Shown: positions 17,861 through 27,861, counted from the stretch's first letter. The stretch is DNA of 64,000 nt from an uncultured Gemmiger sp. (GCA_944388145.1 CALXHQ010000024.1:62001-126000), one strand, 5' to 3'. Translations and numbers: made by a program. The notes: a model not told the origin generated them from the sequence alone.

Positions 17861-18020
17861 GGAAACTGGGGTGCAAGCACGTACTGACTGTGCGTTTCTG
17901 CTACGGCAAACGGAATGCAGCAGCTCGCCCGGGCGCGACTGGTCCCTTTTTCATCCGTGCGGCAACCCGCCTGTTTCCGGCAACATTTCGGTTTTCGCTT
18001 CACATTTGATTCTTCGCCCG
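17861..18020. other. Non-coding stretch after the Clp gene
   Basis: I see no gene or clear signal here. A putative reading frame on the opposite strand has no ribosome binding site and no recognisable protein. Confidence 0.4.
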
Positions 18021-18069
18021 GCGGCAAAAAGATGGCAGGCATGCAAAGTGCCTGCCATCTTTTTGCCGC
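18021..18069. terminator. Long perfect hairpin terminator before pcrA
   Basis: A perfect 21-bp stem (18021-18041 with 18049-18069) with a 7-nt loop; a run of five A/T pairs lies in the middle of the arms, so termination probably occurs at the inner 13-bp stem followed by TTTTT. Confidence 0.85.
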
Positions 18070-18100
18070 TTCAAGTCTTTTCTGACGATGCAATTTGTGC

Positions 18101-18106
18101 TATACT
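18101..18106 (+). promoter_or_regulatory. Probable -10 element for pcrA
   Basis: TATACT follows a T-rich stretch; the best -35 candidate at the right distance (TTTTCT) is poor. It lies just after the terminator and about 110 nt before the start codon. Confidence 0.4.
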
Positions 18107-18217
18107 AAACCGAATGTTGGCCTTTTCCTGCGGGTCTTTTGCCCAATGGCGGGTCAGTCCACTATTCTTAACTGCAGGCACGCCCTGCCGCACCCCAAGG
18201 AGGAACACAACACAAGC

Positions 18218-20842
18218 ATGCCATCCAATGCAGCTGAATTTTGCACTCTGCGCGACCAATATATTGCCGCGCATTTCGCCCGCCTGAATCCGGTGCAGCG
18301 GCAGGCGGTCTTTTGCACCGAAGGCCCGCTGCTGATTCTGGCCGGAGCCGGCAGCGGCAAGACCACTGTTCTGGTCAGCCGCATTGCCAATATCATCCGG
18401 TTTGGCTCTGCCTACGGCAGCAGGGAATTGCCTGACGGCGGTATTTCGGCCGAGGAGCTTTCCGCCCTGCGGGATGCCGTCACTTCCGGCCGGGATCTGC
18501 CTCCTGCGGCCGAACGGCGGCTGGCTGTCCGCCCGGCTCGACCCTGGAACGTGCTGGCCATTACGTTCACCAACAAGGCTGCCGGTGAGCTGAAGGACCG
18601 CCTTAAGTCCATGCTGGGAGAGACGGTGGGCAACGACGTGTTTGCTTCCACCTTCCACTCGGCCTGTGTACGCATTCTGCGCCGTGACGCAGAGCGCATC
18701 GGTTTCCCCAAAAGCTTTACGATCTATGATTCCGATGACCAGCAGCGGGTTATGAAGCTGATTTATAAGGAATTAATGATCGATGATAAATTTCTGCCGG
18801 TCAAATCAGCCATCAGCCAGATCAGTGCCTTCAAGGACAAGCTTCTCTCGCCGGAGGAGGTGGCCGCTCAGCCCACTGCGAATACCAAGGCGGCACTGGT
18901 GGCCAAGCTGTATACTGCCTACGCTCACCGCCTGCGGGAAAACGGTGCTATGGATTTTGACGACCTGATCTACCACACTGTCAAGATGCTTGCCAAGGAC
19001 CGGGAAGCCCGGGAGTATTACCAACAGAAATTCCGCTATGTCCTGGTGGACGAGTATCAGGATACCAGCATCGCCCAGTTTCACCTGGTACGGCTGTTGG
19101 GGGGCGGCTACAATAATGTCTGTGTGGTGGGCGATGATGACCAGTCCATCTATCGGTTCCGCGGCGCCACCATCGAGAATATCCTCCATTTTGAGCAGCA
19201 CTTCCAGGGGGCAAAAACCATCCGCCTGGAACAAAATTACCGCTCCACCGCCAATATTCTGAATGCCGCCAACGCTGTTATTCAGAACAATGTCGGACGC
19301 AAGGGTAAAACTCTCTGGACCGAGAACGGTGATGGCGCCAAGATTCAGTATTATCAGGCTGCAAACGAGGGCGACGAGGCCAAACATATTGCGGAAATAA
19401 TCGGTGAAAACCTCCGCCAGGGGGCCAGCCTGCAGGACCATGCAGTACTTTACCGCATGAACGCCCAGTCCAACCCGGTGGAAACTTACTTCGCCCGGGC
19501 GGGCATCCCGTATCGTATTGTAGGCGGCCAGCGCTTCTTTGACCGCAAGGAAGTGAAGGATATCAACTCCTATCTGGCCGTCATTGTCAACCCGCGGGAT
19601 GATGTGCGGCTGCGCCGTATTATCAATGAGCCTGCCCGCAAGATCGGCGGGGCAACCATCGAAAAGATCGCCGATTTGGCTGCTGCCCGGGGTGTTCCGA
19701 TGATGGAAGTTATTGCCCATGCGGCCACTTACCCGGCGCTGGCCCGCGCCGCAGGTGCGCTGGGCGGCTTCTATGCCATGTATCAGGACCTGTGTGACAA
19801 GGCTACCCGCCTGCCACTGGATGAATTCATGGGGGAAGTTATCGCAAAGACCGGTTATGAGGCTATGCTGAAGGCCCAGGGCGAGGAAGGCCAGACCCGG
19901 CTGGAAAACCTGGGGCAGCTGGTTTCCTCCATCAAGACCTATGTGGATCAGAATGGTGAGGATGCCACTCTGGCGGGGTTCCTGGAGGAAGTGGCTCTGA
20001 TCAGCGATCTGGACTCCTATGACGAGGGCGCCGACGCGGTGGTGATGATGACGCTCCACTCAGCCAAGGGGCTGGAATTCCCCTATGTGTTCATTGTTGG
20101 TATGGAGAACGGCATCTTTCCCGGTGAGCTTTCCCGTTACAGTGAGGAGGACATGGAGGAGGAACGCCGCCTCTGTTATGTGGGCATCACCCGTGCCAAA
20201 AAGGAACTGTATCTCTCCTCGGCCTGTACCCGCATGATGTTTGGCCGCACCCAGCGCAACCAACCCTCCGACTTTTTGCAGGAACTGCCTCCGTCCCTCC
20301 TTGAGGAAACCCAAAGCCCTGAGGCAGCCTATGCCGGCGGATTCGGAGCGGGTTATGGCAGCTGCAACGTACCGGGCGGGCGCAGCGGATATTCCGGCGG
20401 CTCCCGCGGGTATCTCAACTCTGAATATAATCGCGGCGGGGGCGGTTTTGGCAGCAGTTACAGCCGGGGTGGTTTCCACAGCGGGTTCGCTGCCAGCGGC
20501 GGTCACGAAAGCCCCAATTTTTCCGGCGGCCGCCGCACAGTGCCAAGCGCGGGCTTTGGTGCCGGGTATGCCGGCAATGTCAACCATCATTCCGGCACAC
20601 CGGCGCGCCCGGCGGGCGCGGCCACGTCCTCCCTGGCTGGCCTTCAAACAAAAGCGGCCGGTGCCAAAAAGTCCGCCAGTTATGCGCCCGGCGACCTGGT
20701 GGAACACAAGGTCTTTGGGCGCGGTAAGGTGCTTAAGGCCACGCCGGTGGCGGGGGACTGCATTGTGGAAGTACAGTTTGACCGTGTTGGCGTCAAAAAG
20801 ACGATGGCCAACTATGCCCCCATGAAAAAGGTGGAGGAATAA
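18218..20842 (+). CDS. pcrA: PcrA/UvrD-type superfamily 1 DNA helicase
   Basis: An 874-aa 3'-5' helicase for nucleotide excision repair and for clearing RecA or RNA polymerase from DNA. The Q-motif LNPVQRQA, Walker A GAGSGKT (43-49), TFTNKAAGEL, VDEYQDTS, GDDDQSIYRFRGA, QNYRST and MTLHSAKGLEFPYVF are all intact. Between motifs I and Ia there is an insertion of about 45 residues compared with Bacillus PcrA. The C-terminus keeps the PcrA Tudor-like domain (PGDLVEHKVFGRGKV), which binds RNA polymerase, but is joined by an unusual Gly/Ser/Tyr/Phe/Arg-rich linker of about 115 residues. The ATG is 14 nt from AAGGAGG, a long gap, but no better start exists. Confidence 0.95.
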   Translation: MPSNAAEFCTLRDQYIAAHFARLNPVQRQAVFCTEGPLLILAGAGSGKTTVLVSRIANIIRFGSAYGSRELPDGGISAEELSALRDAVTSGRDLPPAAERRLAVRPARPWNVLAITFTNKAAGELKDRLKSMLGETVGNDVFASTFHSACVRILRRDAERIGFPKSFTIYDSDDQQRVMKLIYKELMIDDKFLPVKSAISQISAFKDKLLSPEEVAAQPTANTKAALVAKLYTAYAHRLRENGAMDFDDLIYHTVKMLAKDREAREYYQQKFRYVLVDEYQDTSIAQFHLVRLLGGGYNNVCVVGDDDQSIYRFRGATIENILHFEQHFQGAKTIRLEQNYRSTANILNAANAVIQNNVGRKGKTLWTENGDGAKIQYYQAANEGDEAKHIAEIIGENLRQGASLQDHAVLYRMNAQSNPVETYFARAGIPYRIVGGQRFFDRKEVKDINSYLAVIVNPRDDVRLRRIINEPARKIGGATIEKIADLAAARGVPMMEVIAHAATYPALARAAGALGGFYAMYQDLCDKATRLPLDEFMGEVIAKTGYEAMLKAQGEEGQTRLENLGQLVSSIKTYVDQNGEDATLAGFLEEVALISDLDSYDEGADAVVMMTLHSAKGLEFPYVFIVGMENGIFPGELSRYSEEDMEEERRLCYVGITRAKKELYLSSACTRMMFGRTQRNQPSDFLQELPPSLLEETQSPEAAYAGGFGAGYGSCNVPGGRSGYSGGSRGYLNSEYNRGGGGFGSSYSRGGFHSGFAASGGHESPNFSGGRRTVPSAGFGAGYAGNVNHHSGTPARPAGAATSSLAGLQTKAAGAKKSASYAPGDLVEHKVFGRGKVLKATPVAGDCIVEVQFDRVGVKKTMANYAPMKKVEE

Positions 20843-20886
20843 AACAGTTCTGACCGGACTTCTGTCTGAAAAAAGAGGTATTGCTC

Positions 20887-21669
20887 ATGCTTGTCAATCT
20901 GATCGCCCATACCAGCGACCCGGAAAAAACCATCGCCGCGGCCGCCAAGCTCTGCTATTCCGACGCCCACATCGCCACACTGCTGGATGGCCTGACGCCG
21001 GACAAGACAGCGGCCTTTCTGCAGCGCCTGTCCGATGTGGGTCATGCCAGCCCTATCGAGCATGCCAGCTTCACCTTTGGCATTGAGGGGGTTTCCCGCA
21101 CTTTCCTAGCGCAGGTCACCCGCCACCGCATTGCAAGCTTCAGCGTGCAGAGCCAGCGCTATGTCCGGTTGGAGGATTTCCATTACGTCATCCCGCCGGA
21201 GATTGAAGCTATCCCGGAGGCAAAGGCGCAGTTTGTCGATGCGATGAACGATGACGCCCGGCGCTATCTGGAATTGGTCAAAAACCTGGAGAACGCCCAT
21301 ACCGCCCGTCTGGTGGCGGATGGCATGGATGAAAAGACCGCCCGCCGTAAGGCCGGCAAGCAGGCCAACGAGGACGCTCGCTTTGTGCTGCCTAACGCCT
21401 GCGAGACCAAGATGGTTATGACCATGAATTGCCGCAGCCTGATCAACTTCTTCAATCTGCGCTGCTGCAACCGGGCCCAGTGGGAAATCCGCGCGGTGGC
21501 TGACCAGATGCTGCGCCTGGTGCTGCCGCTGGCACCCCACATCTTTGCCCAGGCCGGCCCCCGCTGTCTGACCGGTCCTTGTCCGGAGGGGCGCATGTGC
21601 TGCGGCCAAATGGAGGCTGTACGGGACAAGTATGCCAGCCTGAAGGCGGAGGCGCTTCAAAATGGGTAA
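20887..21669 (+). CDS. thyX: FAD-dependent thymidylate synthase ThyX
   Basis: ThyX (260 aa) methylates dUMP to dTMP with methylene-THF and NADPH through FAD, leaving THF, so no DHFR is needed. The diagnostic RHRX7S motif is at 79-89 (RHRIASFSVQS), followed by QRY. C-terminal Cys-rich TGPCPEGRMCCG is an uncommon tail. The ATG is 7 nt after AGAGGTA; a TTG two codons upstream is too close to it. The last 8 nt overlap the next gene, thymidylate kinase, giving a dUMP-dTMP-dTDP pair. Confidence 0.96.
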   Translation: MLVNLIAHTSDPEKTIAAAAKLCYSDAHIATLLDGLTPDKTAAFLQRLSDVGHASPIEHASFTFGIEGVSRTFLAQVTRHRIASFSVQSQRYVRLEDFHYVIPPEIEAIPEAKAQFVDAMNDDARRYLELVKNLENAHTARLVADGMDEKTARRKAGKQANEDARFVLPNACETKMVMTMNCRSLINFFNLRCCNRAQWEIRAVADQMLRLVLPLAPHIFAQAGPRCLTGPCPEGRMCCGQMEAVRDKYASLKAEALQNG

Positions 21670-22336
21670 ACTGGTTATATTGGAGGGCCTGGATGGCTCT
21701 GGTAAGGGGACGCAAGCCGACCTGCTGACGCAAACACTGACAGAGCAGGGAAAAAACTTCCGCAAGCTGTCTTTCCCAAACTATCAGAGTGATTCCTCCG
21801 CGCTGGTCAAAATGTACCTGAAGGGCGAATTCGGGATGAAACCTGACGATGTCAATGCCTATGCGGCATCCACTTTTTACGCGGTGGATCGTTATGCAGG
21901 GTACAAGTCCGACTGGGGCAGCTTTTATGCGGCCGGGGGGCTGCTGGTCAGTGATCGCTACACCACCAGCAACGCTGTCCATCAATGTGCCAAGCTGCCA
22001 AGGGCGCAATGGGATGCCTTTCTTGACTGGCTGTTTGATTTCGAGTACCGCAAAATGGGCATTCCCGCTCCCGATCGGGTGATTTATCTGGCGGTGGATC
22101 CGGATGTATCCCAAAAACTGATGAGCGGGCGCTACCATGGCGATGAGAGCAAAAAAGACATTCAGGAAAAGGACACGGAGTACATGGCCCGTGCCCGCGC
22201 CGCTGCTGAGTACTGTGCCGGAACCTTGGGCTGGACCCGCATCGAGTGCACTGAGCACCTGCCGCAGGGCAAGCAGATGCGCTCTATCCAGTCGATCCAC
22301 AACCAGATACTTGAAACATTGTGTGATATCCTGTAA
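21662..22336 (+). CDS. tmk: Thymidylate kinase
   Basis: Tmk (224 aa) phosphorylates dTMP to dTDP. P-loop EGLDGSGKGTQ near residues 8-18, the DR(Y/S) motif in VSDRYTTSN, and a lid region of the type found in Gram-positive enzymes. It is slightly longer than the usual 205-215 aa. Overlap with thyX suggests coupled translation, and the two products act in sequence. Confidence 0.95.
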   Translation: MGKLVILEGLDGSGKGTQADLLTQTLTEQGKNFRKLSFPNYQSDSSALVKMYLKGEFGMKPDDVNAYAASTFYAVDRYAGYKSDWGSFYAAGGLLVSDRYTTSNAVHQCAKLPRAQWDAFLDWLFDFEYRKMGIPAPDRVIYLAVDPDVSQKLMSGRYHGDESKKDIQEKDTEYMARARAAAEYCAGTLGWTRIECTEHLPQGKQMRSIQSIHNQILETLCDIL

Positions 22337-22410
22337 ACTGGTGTCATACCCGCGGCAGCGGGCATTGCCTGCGCGTTGCCTGCTCTACCTCCAAAGAAAG
22401 GAATTGGCCC

Positions 22411-23241
22411 ATGCTGCGAAAAGCGACCCAAGCAGATCTGGATGCCCTACTCGTGCTGCGGCACAGGGTCTCTGGAGGCAGCCGCAGCGAGATTGCCGGC
22501 TGGCTGGAAAATATCGTCGGCCTGGACAATGTGCTGCTGGTGGAACAGGAAACACCGCAAGAAAACCGGCTGGTTGCCATGCTCTGTGCCGTTCCGGTGG
22601 ATACGCGGGGGCACCGGGGCCTATGGCTGTGCGGCATGACCACTGTCCCTGAGTTTAAGGGCCATGGCCTGATGGCAAAGCTGTTGGACGGATGTCTGCG
22701 GGCTTTTGCAGCCAGCGGGCTGGAGTTTGCCGTTGCTGTGCCGGAATCCGGCACGATGGCCGACCAGCTGCGCAATTTACAGTTTGAGGATGCCTTTCCC
22801 TTGCGGCTGCTGCGCAGGCCGATCCCGCATAACCTTTGGGCACGGGCAGAATTTGACGCAATGACGGCCCGGCGGTTGATGGACACCCGGCTCTATTACC
22901 AGCCGGGCTGCATCACACTGCCTCGCTCCGGCATGAACGAGATTGTCTCACAGCTGTACCATCGGGGTGCAACGATTGTGTCCAACAAGCGCGGTTATGG
23001 AATCTATTACCAGAAAGGCGAGGAACTGCAATTTATTGAGTTGCAGGCTGACAATGATCACTCGGCAGATGTACTGCTGGAGGCAGCCCGGGAACGCACT
23101 GGCTGTGAGCAGGCCAGCATCATCCTCACCGAAAACCAGTCCCTCTATCTGGGAGAGGGCAAGCGCTGTGGCTATGGTTTACTGCGCTTTCTGAACAAGC
23201 CGTTTCCCCTGACAGATGTGTATTTCCGCCTGCTGGTCTGA
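22411..23241 (+). CDS. GNAT-family N-acetyltransferase
   Basis: A 276-aa protein. The N-terminal 145 residues form a GNAT fold with the acetyl-CoA loop near VPEFKGHGLMAKLLDG (the R/Q-x-x-G-x-G/A motif is degenerate, F-K-G-H-G). The C-terminal half, about residues 150-276, has a strand-rich pattern and resembles the second GNAT-like or sterol-carrier-like half seen in two-domain Eis-like enzymes. The substrate is not predictable. A good AAAGGAATT-type site precedes the ATG. It lies between tmk and mltG, probably in the same transcript, without an evident functional link. Confidence 0.8.
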   Translation: MLRKATQADLDALLVLRHRVSGGSRSEIAGWLENIVGLDNVLLVEQETPQENRLVAMLCAVPVDTRGHRGLWLCGMTTVPEFKGHGLMAKLLDGCLRAFAASGLEFAVAVPESGTMADQLRNLQFEDAFPLRLLRRPIPHNLWARAEFDAMTARRLMDTRLYYQPGCITLPRSGMNEIVSQLYHRGATIVSNKRGYGIYYQKGEELQFIELQADNDHSADVLLEAARERTGCEQASIILTENQSLYLGEGKRCGYGLLRFLNKPFPLTDVYFRLLV

Positions 23242-23267
23242 GGCAGGCCCTCAAGGAGAGTAGAATT

Positions 23268-24593
23268 ATGAGGATTCAACGTAATGACGGTCAAAACGAT
23301 CCGGTTACCCGGAGTTACCATGCCCGTCCTCAGATGGAGCCCCAAAAGCCGGTATCCCGGCCTGCGCCGGAACCGGCAGAGGAGGAAGACGGGGACGACG
23401 AGGAAGAGGAGGATGCCCGGCCCCGCCGCCGCTTTCCCATCGGCTTGGTGATTGTGCTGGTGTTTGTTGTGCTGGTCGGCGTCGCTGGCTGGAACGTGTT
23501 TAACCTCTACCGGGAGGTGGACGGCAGTGCCACCGGCGGCGTTCTGGGGGAGGAGCAGGAGATCGAGATCGAGGAGGGCTCTACGGCTAGCACCATCGCC
23601 GGGCAGTTGGCCCAGGCGGGAATCATCCAACACGACTGGCTGTTCCGCTTCTACGCCAGTTACAGCGGCCGCGCCTCCGACTTGCAGCCCGGTCCGGTCA
23701 AGCTGCGTTCCGGTATGTCCTACAACGATATTCTCAGCGCTCTTTCCGAGCAACGGGTGTTCCGCCACACCACCACCATCACATTCCCGGAGGGGTCCAC
23801 CGCCGTGGCAATTGCCCAGCGGATGGTGGACAATGGCCTGTGTGACAGCGTAGACCAGTTTTTGGCCTGCGCCAACGGCGAACCTTACACCGAGAAGGAT
23901 GGCAGTGAGGCCCAGGCGGATTTCAGCGACTATACGTTCTGGGCCCAGATGCCGGACAATCCCGGACGCCTTTTCAAGTGTGAGGGGTACCTTTTCCCCG
24001 ACACCTATGAATTTTTTGATGATGACACGGTTGAAAGCTACGTGCGCACCTTCTACAACCAGTTTGCCAAGGAGACGGAGGGACTGCAGGCCGAGGTGGA
24101 CGCTGACCCCAATGACTGCATCAACAGTTTGGACGATGCCGTGATCTTGGGCAGCTTTATCCAGGAGGAGGCCGGCATGCCGGAGGAGGACTACAAGGTT
24201 TCGGCTTGCTTCCACAACCGTCTGGAATCCGCGGGCATGCCGCTGCAGTCCAACGCCAGCTGCGATATCACAAACGACAACGACAACAACTACCTGTGGA
24301 ATTCCCCCATGGCCGAGTATATGGGCTGGCGTGCGGCCGGCGCCATCCCGGAGGAAGTCCTTGCCGCCTACGACACTTACAACCATGTCACCGGCCTGCC
24401 CGCCGGCGCTATCTCCAATCCGGGTATTGATGCCATCAAGGCGGCGCTGGAGCCGGACCAGGAGTATCTGGACGAGGGATACCTCTATTTTGTCACCGGC
24501 AACCCGAACGGCGATTATCCCGGCCAGTATTTCTATGCCAAAACGCTGGAAGAACACAATGCCAATGTGGAAAAGGCCGGCTGGGCGCCCTGA
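23268..24593 (+). CDS. mltG: Endolytic transglycosylase MltG
   Basis: A 441-aa membrane-anchored lytic transglycosylase that cuts nascent peptidoglycan strands and sets glycan length. The cytosolic N-terminus is very acidic (EEEDGDDEEEED) then basic, with one membrane segment about residues 62-85, then a LysM-like part and the YceG catalytic domain; the catalytic Glu is expected in SFIQEEAG. NRLESAGMPLQSNAS and GLPAGAISNPG are standard family motifs. In Firmicutes mltG often precedes a U32 peptidase gene, as here. Confidence 0.93.
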   Translation: MRIQRNDGQNDPVTRSYHARPQMEPQKPVSRPAPEPAEEEDGDDEEEEDARPRRRFPIGLVIVLVFVVLVGVAGWNVFNLYREVDGSATGGVLGEEQEIEIEEGSTASTIAGQLAQAGIIQHDWLFRFYASYSGRASDLQPGPVKLRSGMSYNDILSALSEQRVFRHTTTITFPEGSTAVAIAQRMVDNGLCDSVDQFLACANGEPYTEKDGSEAQADFSDYTFWAQMPDNPGRLFKCEGYLFPDTYEFFDDDTVESYVRTFYNQFAKETEGLQAEVDADPNDCINSLDDAVILGSFIQEEAGMPEEDYKVSACFHNRLESAGMPLQSNASCDITNDNDNNYLWNSPMAEYMGWRAAGAIPEEVLAAYDTYNHVTGLPAGAISNPGIDAIKAALEPDQEYLDEGYLYFVTGNPNGDYPGQYFYAKTLEEHNANVEKAGWAP

Positions 24594-24638
24594 CGGCAGC
24601 AGCGGCCCCGCAATCTTACAGGAAAGGAACTGTCACCC

Positions 24639-25919
24639 ATGCTATCACAGCCGGAACTGCTCAGCCCGGCGGGCAACCTGGAAACCCTGAAATACGCCGT
24701 ACTCTACGGCGCAGACGCCGTCTACTGTGCGCTCAAGGAGTTTGGTATGCGCGCCGCGCCCGCTAACTTTACCCCGGGCGAACTGGCCGAGGGCTGTATC
24801 TTCGCTCATGCCCGCGGGAAAAAGGTCTATCTGACGCTGAACACCCTGCCCACAAATGAGGAACTTGCACGCCTGCCGGAAACTATCCGGGACGCCCGGG
24901 ACGCCGGCGTGGATGCCTTTATCGCCGCTGACCTGGGTGTGGTGGAACTGTGCAAAAAGTACGCCCCCGATACCGACATCCATTTTTCCACCCAGGCGGG
25001 CATCGCCAACTATGCGGCGGCCACCGCGTCTTACCACCTGGGGGCCAAGCGGGTGGTGCTGGCCCGTGAGCTGACCCTGACCGAGATTGCCCAGATCCGC
25101 GACAATACCCCGCCTGAACTGGAGTTGGAGGCTTTTGTCCACGGCGCCATGTGCATGAGCGTCTCAGGCCGGTGCCTGCTGTCCAGCTACCTGACCGGCC
25201 GCAGCGGCAACCGGGGCGAGTGCGCCCAGCCCTGCCGCTGGAAATATTACTTGGTGGAGGAGCGCCGACCCGGCCAGTTTATGGAAATTGGGGAAAACAA
25301 GGGCGGCAGCTATATCCTCAACGCCAACGACCTGTGCACAGCGCCTTTCATTGACCTGATCTGCCAGGCGGGCGTGGATTCCCTCAAAATTGAGGGCCGC
25401 GCCAAAACCTTCTACTATGTGGCGTCAGTCACCAGCGCCTACCGCCGCGCCCTGGACGCCTACCTGAAGGACCCGATGGGTGAAAATTTCACCTTGCCCG
25501 ATGATGTCATTGACGAACTGGACCGCACCAGCCACCGCCACTACTCGCCGGGGTTCTACTTCGGCAAGGAGCAGGCCCTTCAGACGCCCAGCCACACCTA
25601 TGTGCGCAACTGGGACTTTATCGGCACGGTGGACAGCTGGGAAAATAGTATTGCCAGCTGCACCCAGCGGGGCCGCTTCCTGCTGGGGGACACCATTGAG
25701 GCGCTGCAGCCGGACGGCACGGTTATCCCCCTCACGCCCGAGTGGATCAAAAACGAGGCAGGGGAGAACGTGGACGCCACACCCCACCCGATGATGAAAT
25801 ACACCATCCCCTGTGCCGCCCCGCTGATGCCCTACACGCTGCTGCGCGCCCCCAAAAAGCCGGTGCCCGGCGAGATAGCCGACCCCGATGCCGATACTAC
25901 TGTCTGCGGGGATTGTTGA
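24639..25919 (+). CDS. Peptidase U32 family protein (TrhP/RlhA-like)
   Basis: A 426-aa U32-family protein. The family signature is visible as [16 protein letters not shown] near residues 166-181, followed by more cysteines (GECAQPCRW). Members once called collagenases (YegQ, now TrhP) are needed for hydroxylation of U34 in tRNA, using prephenate; RlhA does the same on 23S rRNA. The length and position fit the TrhP-type group, but the target cannot be set from sequence. The ATG follows AGGAAAGG. Usual neighbour of mltG. Confidence 0.88.
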   Translation: MLSQPELLSPAGNLETLKYAVLYGADAVYCALKEFGMRAAPANFTPGELAEGCIFAHARGKKVYLTLNTLPTNEELARLPETIRDARDAGVDAFIAADLGVVELCKKYAPDTDIHFSTQAGIANYAAATASYHLGAKRVVLARELTLTEIAQIRDNTPPELELEAFVHGAMCMSVSGRCLLSSYLTGRSGNRGECAQPCRWKYYLVEERRPGQFMEIGENKGGSYILNANDLCTAPFIDLICQAGVDSLKIEGRAKTFYYVASVTSAYRRALDAYLKDPMGENFTLPDDVIDELDRTSHRHYSPGFYFGKEQALQTPSHTYVRNWDFIGTVDSWENSIASCTQRGRFLLGDTIEALQPDGTVIPLTPEWIKNEAGENVDATPHPMMKYTIPCAAPLMPYTLLRAPKKPVPGEIADPDADTTVCGDC

Positions 25920-25951
25920 CTGTCTGCCACATGATTTGAGAGGAAACCGTC

Positions 25952-26533
25952 ATGGATTTTGAAACGCTGAAACAGGAATGCCTTTCCTGCCGCCGCTGCG
26001 ACCTGTGCGAGACCCGCACCCACGTGGTGTTTGGGCAGGGCGTACCGGACGCAGAAGTACTGTTTGTGGGCGAGGGCCCCGGCGCCAACGAGGATGAGCA
26101 GGGCCTGCCCTTTGTGGGCCGCAGCGGCAAACTGCTGGACAGCTATCTGGAAGCAGTGGACTTAAGCCGGGAAAAGAACATCTTTATCGCCAATATTGTC
26201 AAGTGCCGCCCGCCCCAGAACCGGGACCCGCTGCCTGCCGAGTCCAAGGCCTGTATGCCCTGGCTGCGGGAGCAGTTCCGGCTGCTGCGCCCCAAGATTG
26301 TGGTCTGCCTGGGCCGGATTGCCGCCCAGCAGATGATCGACCCAAAATTCTCGGTCACCAAGGACCACGGCAAATTCTTTGACAAGCAGGGCACACTGTT
26401 CATGGCTACGCTGCACCCTGCGGCCCTGCTGCGCAACCCCAACAACAAACCGCTGGCTTTTGGCGATTTCACCGCCCTGCGGGACAAGATCTATGAGGTC
26501 TGCACCCACACCTACCCTGACCAGCAGCAATAA
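25952..26533 (+). CDS. Uracil-DNA glycosylase, family 4 (Fe-S)
   Basis: A 193-aa enzyme that removes uracil from DNA to start base excision repair. Motif [13 protein letters not shown] and motif [10 protein letters not shown] are intact. Cysteines C-x2-C near residues 13-16 plus the pair in [11 protein letters not shown] and KACMPW provide the [4Fe-4S] ligands typical of family 4. The ATG follows a GAGGAAA site. The gene is set apart by only 32 nt from the U32 gene. Confidence 0.93.
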   Translation: MDFETLKQECLSCRRCDLCETRTHVVFGQGVPDAEVLFVGEGPGANEDEQGLPFVGRSGKLLDSYLEAVDLSREKNIFIANIVKCRPPQNRDPLPAESKACMPWLREQFRLLRPKIVVCLGRIAAQQMIDPKFSVTKDHGKFFDKQGTLFMATLHPAALLRNPNNKPLAFGDFTALRDKIYEVCTHTYPDQQQ

Positions 26534-26541
26534 CTGCCTGA

Positions 26542-26575
26542 CTGCCCGCCCGCCGCAACCCTGGCCGGCGGGCAG
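26542..26575 (+). terminator. GC-rich hairpin after the UDG gene
   Basis: CTGCCCGCC pairs with GGCGGGCAG around a 16-nt loop. There is no T-run, so this may be a weak or factor-dependent stop. Confidence 0.35.
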
Positions 26576-26672
26576 CGGCGCATCCGGGCGCCCTGTGTCA
26601 CGCCGGCCCGTTTTTGCATAGAATGGCCTGTTAGCCGCCCCATTTCAACCCAACGGCAAGGAGGTTACGGTC

Positions 26673-27782
26673 ATGCAAAACAAAACGGCAAAAACAGGCG
26701 CGCTACCTGTGGTGGATTTCTTCCTGGGAGCACTGGCGCCGTCCGGGTTTTCCGGCTGGTTTGCCCAGGCGGCCGCCGAACCAGGCACCCGCCCTTGGCT
26801 GATTAAGGCGGGCCCCGGCTGCGGAAAGTCCACTTTTATGCGCCGCATTGCGGAAAGGGCTGCTGTGCGGCCGGTGGGGGAGGGTGGCTGCATTGAGCGC
26901 ATCCACTGCTCCAGCGACCCTGCCAGTCTGGACGGTGTGCGCCTGCCCTCCGGCGACCTGATCCTGGATGCCACCGCGCCCCACACCCTGGACTGCAAGT
27001 ACCCGGATGCGGCCGAGCGGATTATCAGCTTTAACAGCACCCTGGACCACGCCTATCTGGAATGCCACAGCGCCGAGGTACTGGAAGCCGGCAACGGCAA
27101 CACGGCGCTGCTGCGGCGCGCCTCCGCGGATTTTGCGCTGGCCTGCGCCCTTTTACAGCGCCGTCGCCAGGCTGCTGCCGCGCTGCTGGGCACTGACAAG
27201 CTGGATCGCTTTACAGCACGCATGGCTGCACGTCTGATGCCCGCCCGCCGCGGCACGAAACCCGGCACCCGGCGTATTCGGCTGCTCAGCGCACCCACGC
27301 CTGGCGGTATCACCACCTTTGCTGACACAATCCCTGCATTGGCAGATACCATCTATGTAATTCAGGATGCCTACGGTGCCGCTGCAGCCCGTATGCTGTC
27401 CATCCTGTCTGAATATGCCTACCAAAATGGGTATGAGGCCATTGTCTGCCGCTGTGCCTCCGATCAAAGCAAGATCGACCATCTGATTCTTCCCGGCCTG
27501 CGCCTGGCGGTGGCCACTGCCAACCCTTGGCACCCACTGCGTTATGCTGGGCAAAAGACCATTCGTGCCACCCGTTTTCTGGGCGGGGACCGGCTAGCGG
27601 CAAAACAGGGGATACTCCGCTTCCAAAAGCGTATTGCCGGCCAGTTGATTGCCCGCACCTGTCAAACCCAGGCCGAGGCAAAGCGCATTCACGATAAGCT
27701 GGAAACCTACTATGTCCATGCCACCAACTTTGCCGGCGTGGACGCCCTGCGGCAGAGTGTGGAGGCCGAGCTGTTCCGCTGA
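26673..27782 (+). CDS. PRK06851-type P-loop ATPase of unknown function
   Basis: A 369-aa protein. Residues 47-54 are a Walker A (GPGCGKST), followed by IHCSSDPASLDGV and DATAPHT, the pattern of the conserved Firmicute family PRK06851. The second half repeats the same arrangement: after about residue 226 come a P-loop position reading DAYGAAAA (no GK[ST]), then CRCASDQSKIDHLILPG and ATANPWHP. So it is an internal duplication in which only the first copy can bind nucleotide in the normal way. No function is known. It precedes the nuclease-helicase gene by 79 nt. Confidence 0.8.
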   Translation: MQNKTAKTGALPVVDFFLGALAPSGFSGWFAQAAAEPGTRPWLIKAGPGCGKSTFMRRIAERAAVRPVGEGGCIERIHCSSDPASLDGVRLPSGDLILDATAPHTLDCKYPDAAERIISFNSTLDHAYLECHSAEVLEAGNGNTALLRRASADFALACALLQRRRQAAAALLGTDKLDRFTARMAARLMPARRGTKPGTRRIRLLSAPTPGGITTFADTIPALADTIYVIQDAYGAAAARMLSILSEYAYQNGYEAIVCRCASDQSKIDHLILPGLRLAVATANPWHPLRYAGQKTIRATRFLGGDRLAAKQGILRFQKRIAGQLIARTCQTQAEAKRIHDKLETYYVHATNFAGVDALRQSVEAELFR

Positions 27783-27861
27783 ACAACCGTCGGCTGCGGC
27801 ATTCAGTAAGGCGAATGATATGCAGTGTAAGACTGGAAAACATACAAGGAAGGGGGCTCTC

